Assembly: GCF_019175385.1 (NCBI RefSeq)
Contig: NC_083344.1
Span: 23,816,380-23,880,379 of the forward strand
From: Lycium barbarum
Taxonomy: Eukaryota; Streptophyta; Magnoliopsida; Solanales; Solanaceae
Length of the DNA stretch: 64,000 nucleotides
Direction: 5' to 3'
The number at the start of each line of letters is the position of its first letter. Position 1 is the first letter of the stretch. The position numbers and the translations under genes are program-made. The notes under the pieces are model-generated. The model was not told the origin of the DNA and did no database searches. It saw only the letters and a program-made list of their open reading frames with translations. Below are positions 35,121 to 45,273 of this stretch, one piece after another.

Positions 35121-35196
35121 GCTTTACATACTCAGTACATATTTCGTACTGACCCCCTCTCTCCGGGGGCTGCGTTTTATGCCCGCAGGTGCAGAC
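35121..35196 (+). other. Double-hairpin LTR module (CCCCC/GGGGG version)
   Basis: AGTAC (35134-35138) pairs with GTACT (35146-35150), then CCCCC (35153-35157) pairs with GGGGG (35165-35169), followed by CTGCGTTTTATGCCCGCAGG. The same block occurs in every long LTR here: 3330-3399, 16354-16427, 21160-21232, 43105-43180, 51523-51596, 59643-59717 and 63158-63230. Confidence 0.75.
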
Positions 35197-35692
35197 ATCG
35201 GTGATCCTCCGCAGTAGGCTTCACTTCTTGCTTTTCGGAGTACTCTTACTGGGTCCGGAGTCCACTCTTGGTACAGACTCCTCTACTCTGTATATCCTTT
35301 GTATATTTGACAGTTTGGGTACGGCGGGGCCCTGTCTCGCCATATGTTATGTTTTGAATTCGTAGAGGCCTGTAGTCATATTTGTGGGGCGAGGGTCCTA
35401 TGTGTATGTTGTCTGATTTTGCTTTCGGGTCTTAAAGCGGTCTGTTTGATATGATGGCCCCAAATGGCCCTTCTGTATATATTTGTATTTTGACCGGCGA
35501 TGCCTATTTCGCCGCTTTGTTTGAGTTTGATTTGATATGACCGCTTAAGACATATTTTCGATATAAATTATGTGTGATATAACTTCTTGAAAATTTTGAA
35601 ATAAGTTTGGATTCGGAAATGAATATGCGATTTAGTCTGGGTACCCAGGTAGGGTGCCAGTCGCGGCCCACGGGGCTGGGTCGTGACAAAAG

Positions 35693-35704
35693 TGGTATCA
35701 GAGC
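35693..35704 (+). other. Primer-binding site (initiator tRNA-Met type)
   Basis: TGGTATCAGAGC four bases after the LTR end, complementary to the 3' end of initiator tRNA-Met. Confidence 0.95.
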
Positions 35705-35828
35705 GGTTTGTCCTCGGAATGTCTACAGGCCGTGTCTCGTAGAGTCTTGTTTATCGATGTGTTGTGCACCACGTCTATAAGCAGGAAGCTACAGGGCATT
35801 TAGGATGTTACTTTCTTTGTAATCTTAG

Positions 35829-35843
35829 ATCGTGCGATAGAGC
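35829..35843 (+). other. Conserved leader motif ATCGTGCGATAGAGC
   Basis: Contains the self-complementary ATCG-TG-CGAT. The same 15 bases occur between PBS and gag position in four other elements (minus strand 2666-2680, 20647-20661, 59000-59014; plus strand 25095-25109). A packaging or dimerisation signal is a possible role. Confidence 0.5.
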
Positions 35844-35891
35844 TGTGCTATTAGGATGATTTTGATCTGACTCGCCTTCGTGTTTGCAGTG

Positions 35892-38800
35892 ATGCCTCCG
35901 AAGAAGGCAACGGCAGCCCAGAAGGGCAAGGCGAGGATTGGGGAGACTAGCCAGGCACAGCGAGCTACCCGGGCTCGTGTTTATGAATTGCCTGAGGATG
36001 TGCCACAGTCTGAGGGGTCTGCTACACCCCCACTAGTACAGCCTGGAGCAGGACCATCGGCAGCTCCAGAGGTCCGTGTACCCGCACCTGAGGCTCCAGC
36101 TCCTCAGCCAGGGGCGGAGGATCGGACCCTGAGAGAGGCTGTGCAGTTGCTGACTACGCTGGTAGCAGGGCAGGCTCGCAGACGCGGGCGGAGGGATGAT
36201 GATGACGATGACAGGCGGGACAGCCTGCGAGTTCGGGAGTTTCTGCTATGTGGCCCTCCAGAGTTCTTCGGGTCCAAGCCCGATGAGGACCCCCATGACT
36301 TTATTCGGGGGATGCGACGCTCACTGGACCTAGTCAGGGCTTCGGAGACCGAGTCGGTTGAGCTGGCGTCGCACAGGCTTCGAGATGTGGCTACCCACTG
36401 GTACGAGACTTGGGAGCTGTCTAGGGGAGAGGGTGCTCCTCCAGCCACTTGGGATCAGTTTGTGACAGCATTCACCCGCCACTTTTTGCCACCAGAGTTA
36501 CGGCGGGCACGAGCTGATCGGTTTTTACGTCTGCAGCAGAGGGGTCGGAGTGTTCGCGAGTATAGCCTTGAGTTTGATTCTCTGGCCCGATATGCACCGG
36601 CCGTGGTAGCAGACATGTCCGATCAGATGCATAGATATGTTATGGGATTGGACCGGTACTTGGTAGACAGCTGTATGGCCGTGTCACTGCAGGCAGACAT
36701 GGATATTTCCCGGCTTCAGGCCTATGCGATGGGTATGGAGGACCGTCGCAGATCTGATCCTGCTGGCAGAGATAGAGACAGGAGGCTGCCCAAGAGGGCT
36801 AGATGCGCGGGTTATTCAGGAGATTCTCGAGGCGGACAGCCTCAGCAGCAGCAGCAGTCTGATAGATATTTTCCTCCTTCCGGCCGGGGTACTCAGTCAG
36901 GTAGCCGGAGTTTCGACAGTACGGGACCGTCTGGGGCCGGTCAGAGCTCCAGAGCGACAGGATCGCAGGTATCCAGGGGTCCCAGTCAGGCCAGACCACC
37001 TAGACCCCGTTGTCCACATTGCGGGAAGTCACATCCCGGGGAGTGTTACCGAGCGACGGGAGCTTGTTTTCCTTGTGGCGGTCAAGGCCACTTTATGAGA
37101 GACTGCCCTTTGGCCAGCGGTTCGGGTAATGCGGCTCAGCAGACAGGGTCAGCCGCCAGTTCTTCCTCTGTTCCATCTGTCCCACGCCCTGGAGGGCGGA
37201 GTATTCCAGCACCGGCAGGGCGCGGTCGAGGTCGCGGCGGTGTTGCAGGTTCTAGCGGTCCCTCGAACCGCATATATGCTTTGGCCAGCCGCCAGGATCA
37301 GGAGGCTTCGCCAAATGTTGTCACAGGTACATTACTGGTTTTCTCCAGATCTGTATATGCATTGATTGACCCTGGCTCTACCTTATCATATATTTCCCCG
37401 CTCGTTGCTAGTAAGATTGGGATAGTGTCTGAGCCTATAGAGCCATTTGAGGTAGCCACGCCAGTTGGGGATTTTATTGTAGCGAGACAGATCTATAGGG
37501 ATTGTTCTGTGACCATTTATGATCGTAGCACTAAGGCTGATTTGGTAGAGTTAGACATGCTCGAGTTTGACGTCATTATGGGTATGGACTGGTTGTCCTC
37601 CTGTTATGCTAATGTTGACTGCCAGCAAAAGGTAGTCCGTTTTCAGTTTCCAGGGGAACCAGTCATAGAGTGGTTCGGATCTACTGCATCGCCGAGGGGT
37701 AAGTTTATTTCATACCTCAAGGCTAAGAAGATGATTCAGAAGGGTTATATCTATCATTTGGTTCGTGTGCATGATACTGCCGCGGAGGTACCTACCCTTC
37801 AGTCTGTCCCGGTCGTCAGTGAGTTTCCAGATGTTTTTCCTGACGAGCTTCCTGGCCTTCCGCCGGAGCGGGAGATTGATTTTTCTATTGCGTTGATGCC
37901 GGATACGCAGCCTATATCTATTCCTCCCTACCGGATGGCACCAGCTGAGTTGAAGGAGTTGAAGGAGCAGCTGAAAGATTTGCTGGATAAGGGTTTTATC
38001 AGGCCCAGCACATCACCCTGGGGAGCGCCGGTATTGTTTGTCAGAAAGAAGGATGGGTCGTTGCGGATTTGTATTGACTACCGGCAGCTGAATAAGGTGA
38101 CTATTAAGAATAAATATCCCCTTCCCCGGATCGATGACTTGTTTGATCAGCTGCAGGCTGCTAGACACTTCTCCAAGATAGATCTGCGCTCAGGCTATCA
38201 CCAGGTGCGAGTACGGGAGTCTGATATCCCGAAGACTGCTTTCAGGACCCGGTACGGGCATTATGAGTTCAGAGTTATGTCTTTCGGGCTGACTAATGCT
38301 CCAGCGGTGTTTATGGATCTGATGAACCGGGTATTTCGGCCATTCCTGGACATGTTTGTTATTGTGTTTATTGATGATATCCTGATTTACTCGCGATCAG
38401 CCGAGGAGCATTCAAATCACTTGCGGACGGTACTTGGCATTCTCTGTCAGCAGAAGTTATATGCTAAATTCTCTAAATGCGAGTTCTGGTTGACTTCTGT
38501 GGCATTCTTGGGTCATGTTGTCGGCACAGACGGTATTCGGGTCGATACGCAGAAGATTGAGGCTGTGCAGAATTGGCCCAGGCCTACTACACCGACTGAG
38601 GTGCGCAGTTTTCTGGGATTGGCTGGGTATTATCGCAGGTTTGTGGAGGACTTCTCTTCCATTGCAGCACCACTGACGAGGCTTACCCAGAAAGCAGCAA
38701 AATTCCAGTGGTCAGATGCCTGCGAGCGCAGCTTTCAGATGCTGAAGGAGAGATTGATTACAGCGCCAGTTCTGGCTCTTCCAGAGGGGTCTGATGGGTA

Positions 38801-40727
38801 TGTCGTATATTGTGACGCCTCTGGTATTGGGATAGGATGTGTATTGATGCAGCACGGTCGAGTTATAGCCTATGCTTCCCGGCAGCTCAGACCGCACGAG
38901 AAGAACTATCCCACTCATGATCTTGAGTTGGCCGCGGTGATTCATGCTTTGAAGATTTGGCGGCATTATTTATATGGGGTCCATGTGGATATCTATACGG
39001 ATCATAAGAGCCTTCAGTATATTTTTAAGCAGAAGGAGCTAAATTTGCGGCAGCGGAGATGGCTTGAGCTACTAAAGGATTACGATGTTGATATTCTGTA
39101 CCATCCAGGGAAAGCCAACGTGGTAGCTGATGCGCTTAGCCGCAAGTCCGTAGGATGTCTGGCTGACGTTCCATCTGATAAGAGAGATTTGGTTCGTGAT
39201 ATTCATCAGCTGGCCAGCCTCGGAGTTCGTTTGGCCGATTCTGGAGATTCTGGGATTTCTGTTCGCCCGGTTGCTGAGTCATCTATTATTCAGGAGGTAA
39301 AGCAGCGCCAGTTTGAGGATCCTACTTTGATTCAGTACAGGGATGTGGCCCTTAATAAAGCAACGACTCAGTTCGAAATCTCGCCTGAAGGAGTATTATT
39401 GTACGACGGCAGGTTCTGTGTACCGGATGTTGCGGGCTTACGGCGGCAGATTATGGGCGAGGCACATTGTGCCCGGTATTCTGTCCATCCTGGTTCCACT
39501 AAGATGTACCGGGACCTCAGGTGTTTGTATTGGTGGGACGGCATGAAGAAAGACATTGCTGAGTTTATTAGTCAGTGCCCGAACTGCCAGCAAGTCAAGA
39601 TCGAGCACCAGAAGCCCGGTGGCTTGTTACAGGAGATGGAGATTCCAGCCTGGAAATGGGAGATGATTAATATGGACTTCGTTGTTGGGTTTCCGCGTAC
39701 TCTACGCAGGTACGACTCTATCTGGGTTATTGTGGACAGGCTGACGAAATCAGCCCATTTCCTTCCGGTCCGGACTACATATTCGGCTGAGGACTATGCC
39801 AGATTATATATCAGAGAGATAGTCAGACTTCACGGGGTCCCTGTATCTATTATTACTGACCGAGGTGCTCAGTTTACAGCTAATTTCTGGAGGTCATTTC
39901 AGGAGGGATTAGGGACTCAGGTGAACCTCAGTACAGCTTTCCATCCTCAGACCGACGGGCAGGCCGAGCGCACTATTCAGACGCTCGAGGATATGTTACG
40001 GGCTTGCGTTATTGATTTCAGGGGCAGCTGGGATGATCATTTGCCGCTTATAGAGTTTGCCTACAATAACAGTTATCACTCCAGCATCCAGATGGCCCCG
40101 TATGAGGCCCTTTATGGCAGGAGATGCAGATCTCCTATCGGCTGGTTTGACGTGGGCGAGAGTAAGCTGATTGGGCCTGATGTGATCCAGGAGGCTGTAG
40201 ATAAGGTGAAGCTCATTCGGGAGCGACTGTTAGCTGCTCAGAGTCGACAGAAAGCGTATGCTGATAGGCGACGTCGACCGTTAGAGTTCCAGACTTGTGA
40301 CTGGGTATTCCTGAAGGTGTCGCCTATGAAGGGCGTTATGAGATTTGGCAGGAAGGGTAAGCTGAGTCCGCGGTACATCGGGCCATACCAGATTGTTCGG
40401 AGGATAGGCGCAGTCGCCTACGAGCTAGACTTGCCATCCGATTTGGAGTCCGTGCACCCGGTGTTTCATGTATCTATGCTGCGGAAATGTATTGGTGACC
40501 CTTCCAGGATATTCCCAGTAGATGATCTTCAGGTGACGGAGCAGCTATCTTATGACGAGCAGCCGATATCTATTCTGGATCGTCAGGTGAGAAGATTGCG
40601 CACTAAGGAAGTGCCTTCTGTCAAGGTTCTGTGGCGCAATAACAACCGGGAAGAGATGACTTGGGAGGCGGAGGATGAGATGAAGAAGAGATTCCCCCAT
40701 TTATTCCCTACGCCTCCTGTAATCTAG
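35892..40727 (+). CDS. Intact gag-pol polyprotein, Ty3/gypsy Tekay-like chromovirus
   Basis: One frame of 1611 residues. I chose the ATG at 35892 ([13 protein letters not shown]) because relatives start the same way; the frame is open four codons further from a GTG. Domains: gag about 120-260 ([21 protein letters not shown]); two Cys-His fingers, a variant CX2CX3HX3C at 374 and a canonical CX2CX4HX4C at 392-405; protease with DPGS at 493; reverse transcriptase with VFIDDIL (Asp828, Asp829); RNase H beginning YCDASG (Asp975); integrase with an HHCC finger (His1192, His1199, Cys1229, Cys1232) and D,D-35-E core (Asp1262, Asp1323, Glu1359); chromodomain-like C-terminus from about 1550 ([10 protein letters not shown]...VKVLWR...EEMTWE). 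No catalytic residue is visibly lost. Gag and pol share one frame, so protein ratio must be set by processing or another route. Confidence 0.97.
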   Translation: MPPKKATAAQKGKARIGETSQAQRATRARVYELPEDVPQSEGSATPPLVQPGAGPSAAPEVRVPAPEAPAPQPGAEDRTLREAVQLLTTLVAGQARRRGRRDDDDDDRRDSLRVREFLLCGPPEFFGSKPDEDPHDFIRGMRRSLDLVRASETESVELASHRLRDVATHWYETWELSRGEGAPPATWDQFVTAFTRHFLPPELRRARADRFLRLQQRGRSVREYSLEFDSLARYAPAVVADMSDQMHRYVMGLDRYLVDSCMAVSLQADMDISRLQAYAMGMEDRRRSDPAGRDRDRRLPKRARCAGYSGDSRGGQPQQQQQSDRYFPPSGRGTQSGSRSFDSTGPSGAGQSSRATGSQVSRGPSQARPPRPRCPHCGKSHPGECYRATGACFPCGGQGHFMRDCPLASGSGNAAQQTGSAASSSSVPSVPRPGGRSIPAPAGRGRGRGGVAGSSGPSNRIYALASRQDQEASPNVVTGTLLVFSRSVYALIDPGSTLSYISPLVASKIGIVSEPIEPFEVATPVGDFIVARQIYRDCSVTIYDRSTKADLVELDMLEFDVIMGMDWLSSCYANVDCQQKVVRFQFPGEPVIEWFGSTASPRGKFISYLKAKKMIQKGYIYHLVRVHDTAAEVPTLQSVPVVSEFPDVFPDELPGLPPEREIDFSIALMPDTQPISIPPYRMAPAELKELKEQLKDLLDKGFIRPSTSPWGAPVLFVRKKDGSLRICIDYRQLNKVTIKNKYPLPRIDDLFDQLQAARHFSKIDLRSGYHQVRVRESDIPKTAFRTRYGHYEFRVMSFGLTNAPAVFMDLMNRVFRPFLDMFVIVFIDDILIYSRSAEEHSNHLRTVLGILCQQKLYAKFSKCEFWLTSVAFLGHVVGTDGIRVDTQKIEAVQNWPRPTTPTEVRSFLGLAGYYRRFVEDFSSIAAPLTRLTQKAAKFQWSDACERSFQMLKERLITAPVLALPEGSDGYVVYCDASGIGIGCVLMQHGRVIAYASRQLRPHEKNYPTHDLELAAVIHALKIWRHYLYGVHVDIYTDHKSLQYIFKQKELNLRQRRWLELLKDYDVDILYHPGKANVVADALSRKSVGCLADVPSDKRDLVRDIHQLASLGVRLADSGDSGISVRPVAESSIIQEVKQRQFEDPTLIQYRDVALNKATTQFEISPEGVLLYDGRFCVPDVAGLRRQIMGEAHCARYSVHPGSTKMYRDLRCLYWWDGMKKDIAEFISQCPNCQQVKIEHQKPGGLLQEMEIPAWKWEMINMDFVVGFPRTLRRYDSIWVIVDRLTKSAHFLPVRTTYSAEDYARLYIREIVRLHGVPVSIITDRGAQFTANFWRSFQEGLGTQVNLSTAFHPQTDGQAERTIQTLEDMLRACVIDFRGSWDDHLPLIEFAYNNSYHSSIQMAPYEALYGRRCRSPIGWFDVGESKLIGPDVIQEAVDKVKLIRERLLAAQSRQKAYADRRRRPLEFQTCDWVFLKVSPMKGVMRFGRKGKLSPRYIGPYQIVRRIGAVAYELDLPSDLESVHPVFHVSMLRKCIGDPSRIFPVDDLQVTEQLSYDEQPISILDRQVRRLRTKEVPSVKVLWRNNNREEMTWEAEDEMKKRFPHLFPTPPVI

Positions 40728-40838
40728 ACTTCTGTATTTGTTGTACCAATGAACGGATGGACCATGTGTGCTATTTATATAAAAAAAAAAATGGTTTTTT
40801 TTCCCCGTTATGCTTGTGAGCCTTCATAAGATTTGTTT
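40728..40838 (+). other. Short 3' untranslated spacer of the intact element
   Basis: About 110 bases between the gag-pol stop and the inverted repeat, with A and T runs near 40780-40803 and no further reading frame. Confidence 0.7.
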
Positions 40839-40858
40839 AACATTCGGGGACGAATGTT
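40839..40858 (+). other. Inverted repeat before the polypurine tract
   Basis: AACATTCG-GGGA-CGAATGTT, identical to the copy at 29684-29703 although the adjoining LTRs differ. Confidence 0.85.
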
Positions 40859-40861
40859 CTT

Positions 40862-40874
40862 AAGGGGGGGAGAA
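40862..40874 (+). other. Polypurine tract
   Basis: AAGGGGGGGAGAA directly before the 3' LTR start at 40875. Confidence 0.95.
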
Positions 40875-43672
40875 TGTTAGGCCCCGTGTTCTCGTACGAT
40901 TGGAAATCGAGAAATAACTATGACTCGGGTGTTAGAAGGACCTAATTTAAATTTTGTGAATATGACTATGTTGGTTGTGAAATCTTTGATGCTAAGACCT
41001 CGGGGAAGGCCGAGGATAAATTTGGAATTTTGGGAATTAGTTTCGGGAATTACAAAACGGGACTTTTCTCGAATTGGGCCAAGAAAAATGCAATGCAAAA
41101 ATAAGGCCCAAGATCAAATGGGGGCCGGCCATAGTGTGGCCCAAATCCATTTTAAAAGGGGCATGTGCTATGCACATGACCCCATAAGTGGATATATACT
41201 AAGATCATACTTAGAAATTATCACTAAATAGAACAAAAAAATAAAAATCAAGAACACCTCTAGAAAGAGGCATTCGGCCGAACCAAAAAGGAAAAGAAAG
41301 AAAAAAAAAATTCCAAGCTTCTTTGTGATCCAAAAATCTTGTTCTTCTCATATTTGTGAAGTACTCAAGACGCTCTCCGACGTGGTATAATTAGCTTGGC
41401 ACGAGGACGACGTTTTCGACAAGTCGGGTTTTCAAGAAAAGGTGAGAATTCTTACCCTTTTATGTTATAGAATTGATGTTGGTTAAGTTGGTATAATGTG
41501 TTGTTGTGATCCTTATATCGTAAATGATTGATTGTTGAATTAAATTGGCGGTGGAAAACGAATTCGGATATTATCGGAAAGTGTATATCCTTGGTATCTT
41601 TATGTATATCAATGTATATTTTGGGTACTAGAGACTTTAGATATGACTTTTTAATGATGTGGATGAATTCGGAATGAAACGACGTTAGTTAGAATGTTCG
41701 TCGTGAAATTTTGATATTTTGAAGAACTATGGAAATTAATTGATTTTGGTGCAATTTCGTGTATGGTTTGAATTGTAATGAGAATGTGGTTGTATAAGTT
41801 TGAATGTGGGAATGAATACAAATAGGTAGATATAGAATTGGAATTTTGAAAGTTTGAATGGAAAGTTGCCAACTTAAGAAATCATGTAGGACTTTGAAGC
41901 TAGAGTGAATTGATTGTTGCTTACATTGTTTGGTTGATGTGTGGGCTGTTGTGGTTGGTTAATTTGAGCCGAGCTACGCCTCGGGGATGTTAGATTTATA
42001 GGGGAAATGCTGCCGAAATTTCGGTAGGCAAATATGGAGTTAAAGGCATTTTTGAGCCTAAGAATCTCAATTGGTAACTTTGACCATTTGCAGATTTTTG
42101 ACGAAACGGGACGGGACTTTTGGAGGAGCTTACGACATCTGAGAGGTATGTAAAGCTTCCCAATTCTTTATTTGGCATATCTTAGTGTGTTAGTTGAATA
42201 TGAGACCTTCCGGAGCATTTCTGCTCCTCGAAACCCGATCCACAGGAAAGTTACTATTCATTCAATTCGATTGAAGCCTAAAGGCTCCCTTTTGGCTAGA
42301 ATGCCACTATTCGTCCGAAACCTATCGAAATGTGGTCGGGTAACCTAGAAATGATTATGTATGACCCTTGGCATATAACTGCTCGTAAAAATACGTTCGC
42401 CACCTCACTTCGACTCGAGGTGGATCCGCTACCCCAAAATGCCCGATTTGCCCTTCGGGCCACCTTTGAGAATAAAGTTGAAAGTACCACTTCCGATCTT
42501 TGGAACATCCTCCTACGGGGTATGTTTGGACTATTAGATGCGCTAATCTATGTTCCGAACTATATGGACCATTTTGGAAACGTTTTGCAAAATGAAACCT
42601 TATGTCGGCTAAGTATTCGACTACTTTGTATTCTAAAATGACTTATGAGTTCACTTTGCTTTGAAAGACTATTTTGAAATACGATTTGCATTTTCTTGCT
42701 CACGACTCCGCTCGTGCCTTATTATGACTTCGTTCACCAGTTCCCGGGCCGATTTTGATTCGTGCGTTGTATGATAAATTCGGCCGTATGCTGTGTTACG
42801 GTTCCCGAGGCTTCGCCATAGGGCCCGGTTCCGTTTGGAGTTATGCTGTGATATGGCTCGGGACGCGATACGCTCACCGATGATTATGATTATGTTCGGA
42901 GATGTACGGAGATTTGAAACCTTCTGGTGTTATGCTGTGTGTGGCGCCAGCGTCGGAGTGGCGACCACGTTCTTAAGCGTTTGCATGATTTTATTTGCAT
43001 AAAACATATGTATATGATTTTGATACAGATTTTGACATACCAGTTTGTACCCCACTTTGACATTTGATTTGCTTTCGGTTTTGATCCATAATTCTGTACT
43101 CCGTGCTTTACATACTCAGTACATATTTCGTACTGACCCCCTCTCTCCGGGGGCTGCGTTTTATGCCCGCAGGTGCAGACATCGGTGATCCTCCGCAGTA
43201 GGCTTCACTTCTTGCTTTTCGGAGTACTCTTACTGGGTCCGGAGTCCACTCTTGGTACAGACTCCTCTACTCTGTATATCCTTTGTATATTTGACAGTTT
43301 GGGTACGGCGGGGCCCTGTCTCGCCATATGTTATGTTTTGAATTCGTAGAGGCCTGTAGTCATATTTGTGGGGCGAGGGTCCTATGTGTATGTTGTCTGA
43401 TTTTGCTTTCGGGTCTTAAAGCGGTCTGTTTGATATGATGGCCCCAAATGGCCCTTCTGTATATATTTGTATTTTGACCGGCGATGCCTATTCCGCCGCT
43501 TTGTTTGAGTTTGATTTGATATGACCGCTTAAGACATATTTTCGATATAAATTATGTGTGATATAACTTCTTGAAAATTTTGAAATAAGTTTGGATTCGG
43601 AAATGAATATGCGATTTGGTCTGGGTACCCAGGTAGGGTGCCAGTCGCGGCCCACGGGGCTGGGTCGTGACA
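40875..43672 (+). mobile_element. 3' LTR of the intact element, 2.80 kb
   Basis: Same ends and modules as the 5' LTR (CCGAAATTTCGG at 42013-42024, double hairpin 43105-43180). It lacks 126 bases present at 33360-33493 of the 5' LTR; the gap equals the spacing of two GAATTGAT repeats. Confidence 0.95.
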
Positions 43673-43677
43673 TGTAA
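43673..43677. repeat. Target-site duplication TGTAA, right copy
   Basis: Matches 32760-32764. Confidence 0.95.
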
Positions 43678-44203
43678 GACTTTACTTGTGCCAGCAAAAT
43701 GAAGTTAAACACCTATTTCCAAAATTGCAGAAAGAGAAATTGGAGAACCATGCTCAAAAATTTGAAATATACCAGTAAGCACATAAATTAAACGAACTTC
43801 CTAATGCACTTTTCTTGCTTTGAGTGGGAAGAAGTAAAGCTTACCTCCTGTTTATCCTTCTCGATTTCTTGTCATGTCCATCTTTATGTAGTTCTCACAA
43901 CTTTTAAAGTCTTATTTAAGTAATAAATTATTTTGCTGGTTATACATGAATAAGGTGCCTCAGTAGCTTTAACAAAACAATACAAAGTTGTAGACATTAA
44001 TACTCTTTCATCCTATTAGCACACTTGAATCTCATAGCATTTAGAATCAACTTTTATCTCTAATTTACCACGTATCTCTTTAATTCATTAAGTGGTTAGT
44101 AAATAGAGTAACCTATAATCGAGCTCTTAATCAAAGCAAAAGCTAATATTTTAAATCTTATACTTAGCTCATACAGATCAATTCAAGGAACTCATGTTTG
44201 AAG
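43678..44203. other. Low-copy-looking flank with one possible plus-strand exon
   Basis: AT-rich sequence with no LTR landmarks. The only coding-like stretch is 43695-43774, bounded by acceptor-like TTGTGCCAG and donor-like GTAAGC. In the open frame it reads KLQKEKLENHAQKFEIYQ, a charged, helix-like peptide. No other exon of the same frame was found, so host gene identity is unknown. If real, the intact element sits about 22 bases upstream of its acceptor. Confidence 0.3.
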
Positions 44204-44324
44204 CTAAGTTACTCGGACTCTCCTAAAATGTCGTCGGTTGTGTGTCAGATCCTTCAAAAGTAGTGTATTTTAAGCGGATCCAACACGGGTGTGGAAACAC
44301 TTTTGAAGAGTTAGAGTAACTTAG
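44204..44324. mobile_element. hAT-type MITE, 121 bp, with 8-bp target-site duplication
   Basis: Ends CTAAGTTACTC and GAGTAACTTAG are perfect inverted repeats, flanked on both sides by GTTTGAAG (44196-44203 and 44325-44332). The inner sequence can fold back (CTCTCCTAAAATG against CACTTTTGAAGAG). The start resembles a foldback repeat known from many plant genomes. It has no coding capacity and would depend on an hAT transposase elsewhere. Confidence 0.9.
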
Positions 44325-44332
44325 GTTTGAAG

Positions 44333-44889
44333 AGCTTAATTTCTTCACAATACAGATGAAAGAAAAAAACGACAAACTTAATCAAAATGGACAGAAGGCC
44401 AGGATAATCATTCAGAAACATAATGTAACTGTTATTCTAACATGAAAGCATGAATTTGCATGAGCAAACGAATTGAAATTTGACCCAAATCCATATGTCA
44501 ACCTGAGGTATCATTATTCCCTAAAATTGGATAATGAAACGTTCAGTAGAAAAATTTAACTCACAACAATTTCGTTCCTTTCAAGCTCACTCCAAGTACA
44601 AATAGAGAACCAGGTTATTTATTAGTTTTCAGTTTAGTGTGGATTGAGCTGAAAATTTATGGAAAGTAACCGATGCAAATTCCAAAACCTGCCAATTATC
44701 CATGTTGTTCATGAGTTGCCAAGGCAATAACATAAAAGAAAAAAAGAAAACTCAAGGATGTCAGGGAGTAAGAGGCATAAACAGTTAGCTAATAATTATA
44801 GCAGCAGTCAAATGCAGTACCTGTGAAAAAAGCATATCAATATCAATGGCCTTGATTATCTCTTATCTACAATATGGCTGAGATATCTC
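44333..44889. other. AT-rich flank, nothing recognised
   Basis: No LTR motif, no convincing exon, no strong repeat. If the minus-strand gene at 44890-45233 is real, this is its 3' UTR and downstream sequence. Confidence 0.4.
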
Positions 44890-45233
44890 TCACTGTCCAT
44901 CTTCGACGATGTAGAGAAAAGAACCCATAAACTCATGAAAAGCTAGTCGAATTGTCATCTGCATTTGTACCTACAAATAACCCAAAAAAGAATTACCACC
45001 TCTGTAACCGAATGCTTTTAAGATGCAGAAAGTGGTTCACCATAAGCTGAGGTTTTGTTTGTCCTTCTAGATCAATGCCTTCTCTAACATGAATTGCCTC
45101 AAGTAATTCATTATTTTGGTTGAAATAGTAAAAGAAATTATAAATTTCACAAATGAAAAGAAATCAAATAAAGTATGTAAAAATGATTCTGAGTGTAATA
45201 GTTGTTTAAAATTCACCTGTAACTTTTCTTGTG
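44890..45233 (-). pseudogene. Possible 3' exons of an unidentified host gene
   Basis: On the minus strand three stretches can be joined in one frame. The first is 45233-45217 (QEKLQ, donor CAG|GTGAAT); the second is 45097-45041 (AIHVREGIDLEGQTKPQLM, donor ATG|GTGAAC). A ~70-base intron ending TTTGTAG leads to the third, 44970-44890 (VQMQMTIRLAFHEF... to a TGA stop). Composition is protein-like and unlike the retroelements. I do not recognise the family. The upstream part would be cut off by retroelement material from about 45247, so this could be a truncated gene. Splice sites are judged by eye. Confidence 0.4.
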
Positions 45234-45246
45234 CTGAAAAACCAGT

Positions 45247-45273
45247 TTGTGGATCGGTATGATGAGTTCCATA
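45247..45273 (+). repeat. 27-bp segment identical to a retrotransposon leader
   Basis: Identical over 27 bases to 6938-6964, the post-PBS leader of the decayed element there (starts TTGTGGATCGGTATGATGAG). It sits at or near the broken 3' end of the minus-strand element that starts at 50095. Sequence on either side does not continue the match. Confidence 0.8.

Larger units (their letters stand above)
32765..35688 (+). mobile_element. 5' LTR of the intact element, 2.92 kb
   Basis: TGTTAGGCCCCGTG...GGTCGTGACA. Landmarks in order: TATA-like site 33083, donor-like AAAAG|GTGAGAATT at 33332, CCGAG/CTCGG at 33985-34000, CCGAAATTTCGG at 34029-34040, double hairpin 35121-35196. Confidence 0.95.
33332..35889 (+). 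other. Predicted leader intron (LTR donor to pre-gag acceptor)
   Basis: Donor AAAAG|GTGAGAATT at 33332 fits the plant consensus. Acceptor GTGTTTGCAG ends at 35889, two bases before the gag ATG at 35892. Splicing would remove 2558 bases, including most of the LTR, the PBS and the conserved leader motif, and leave a short 5' UTR before gag. Equivalent pairs occur in the elements at 23485-31145 and 51033-62083. It is inferred from sequence alone. Confidence 0.5.
32765..43672 (+). mobile_element. Intact, young Ty3/gypsy chromovirus (Tekay-like), 10.9 kb
   Basis: All parts of an autonomous element are present: 5' LTR 32765-35688, PBS 35693, one uninterrupted 1611-codon gag-pol (35892-40727), inverted repeat and polypurine tract, 3' LTR 40875-43672, and a perfect 5-bp TSD (TGTAA). 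By eye I count about nine single-base differences between the LTRs plus one 126-base deletion in the 3' LTR, so insertion is recent on a plant-genome scale. It is the best candidate in the window for a source of proteins for the non-autonomous elements. Confidence 0.95.

Noticed and set aside
35880..35891. Start of gag-pol at the upstream GTG
   Set aside because: Relatives start at the MPPKK/MPKKK methionine, and the acceptor-like AG lies between the GTG and the ATG.
36104..36448. Antisense and alternate-frame open frames inside gag-pol regions
   Set aside because: They are shadows of the coding frame with no independent motif.
35892..40727. Integrated plant pararetrovirus
   Set aside because: A D,D-35-E integrase and chromodomain, tRNA-Met PBS, LTRs and TSD mark a Ty3/gypsy retrotransposon.
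44400..44460. Possible plus-strand exon MKEKNDKLNQNGQKA
   Set aside because: It lacks a GT donor at its end and has no supporting neighbour exon.
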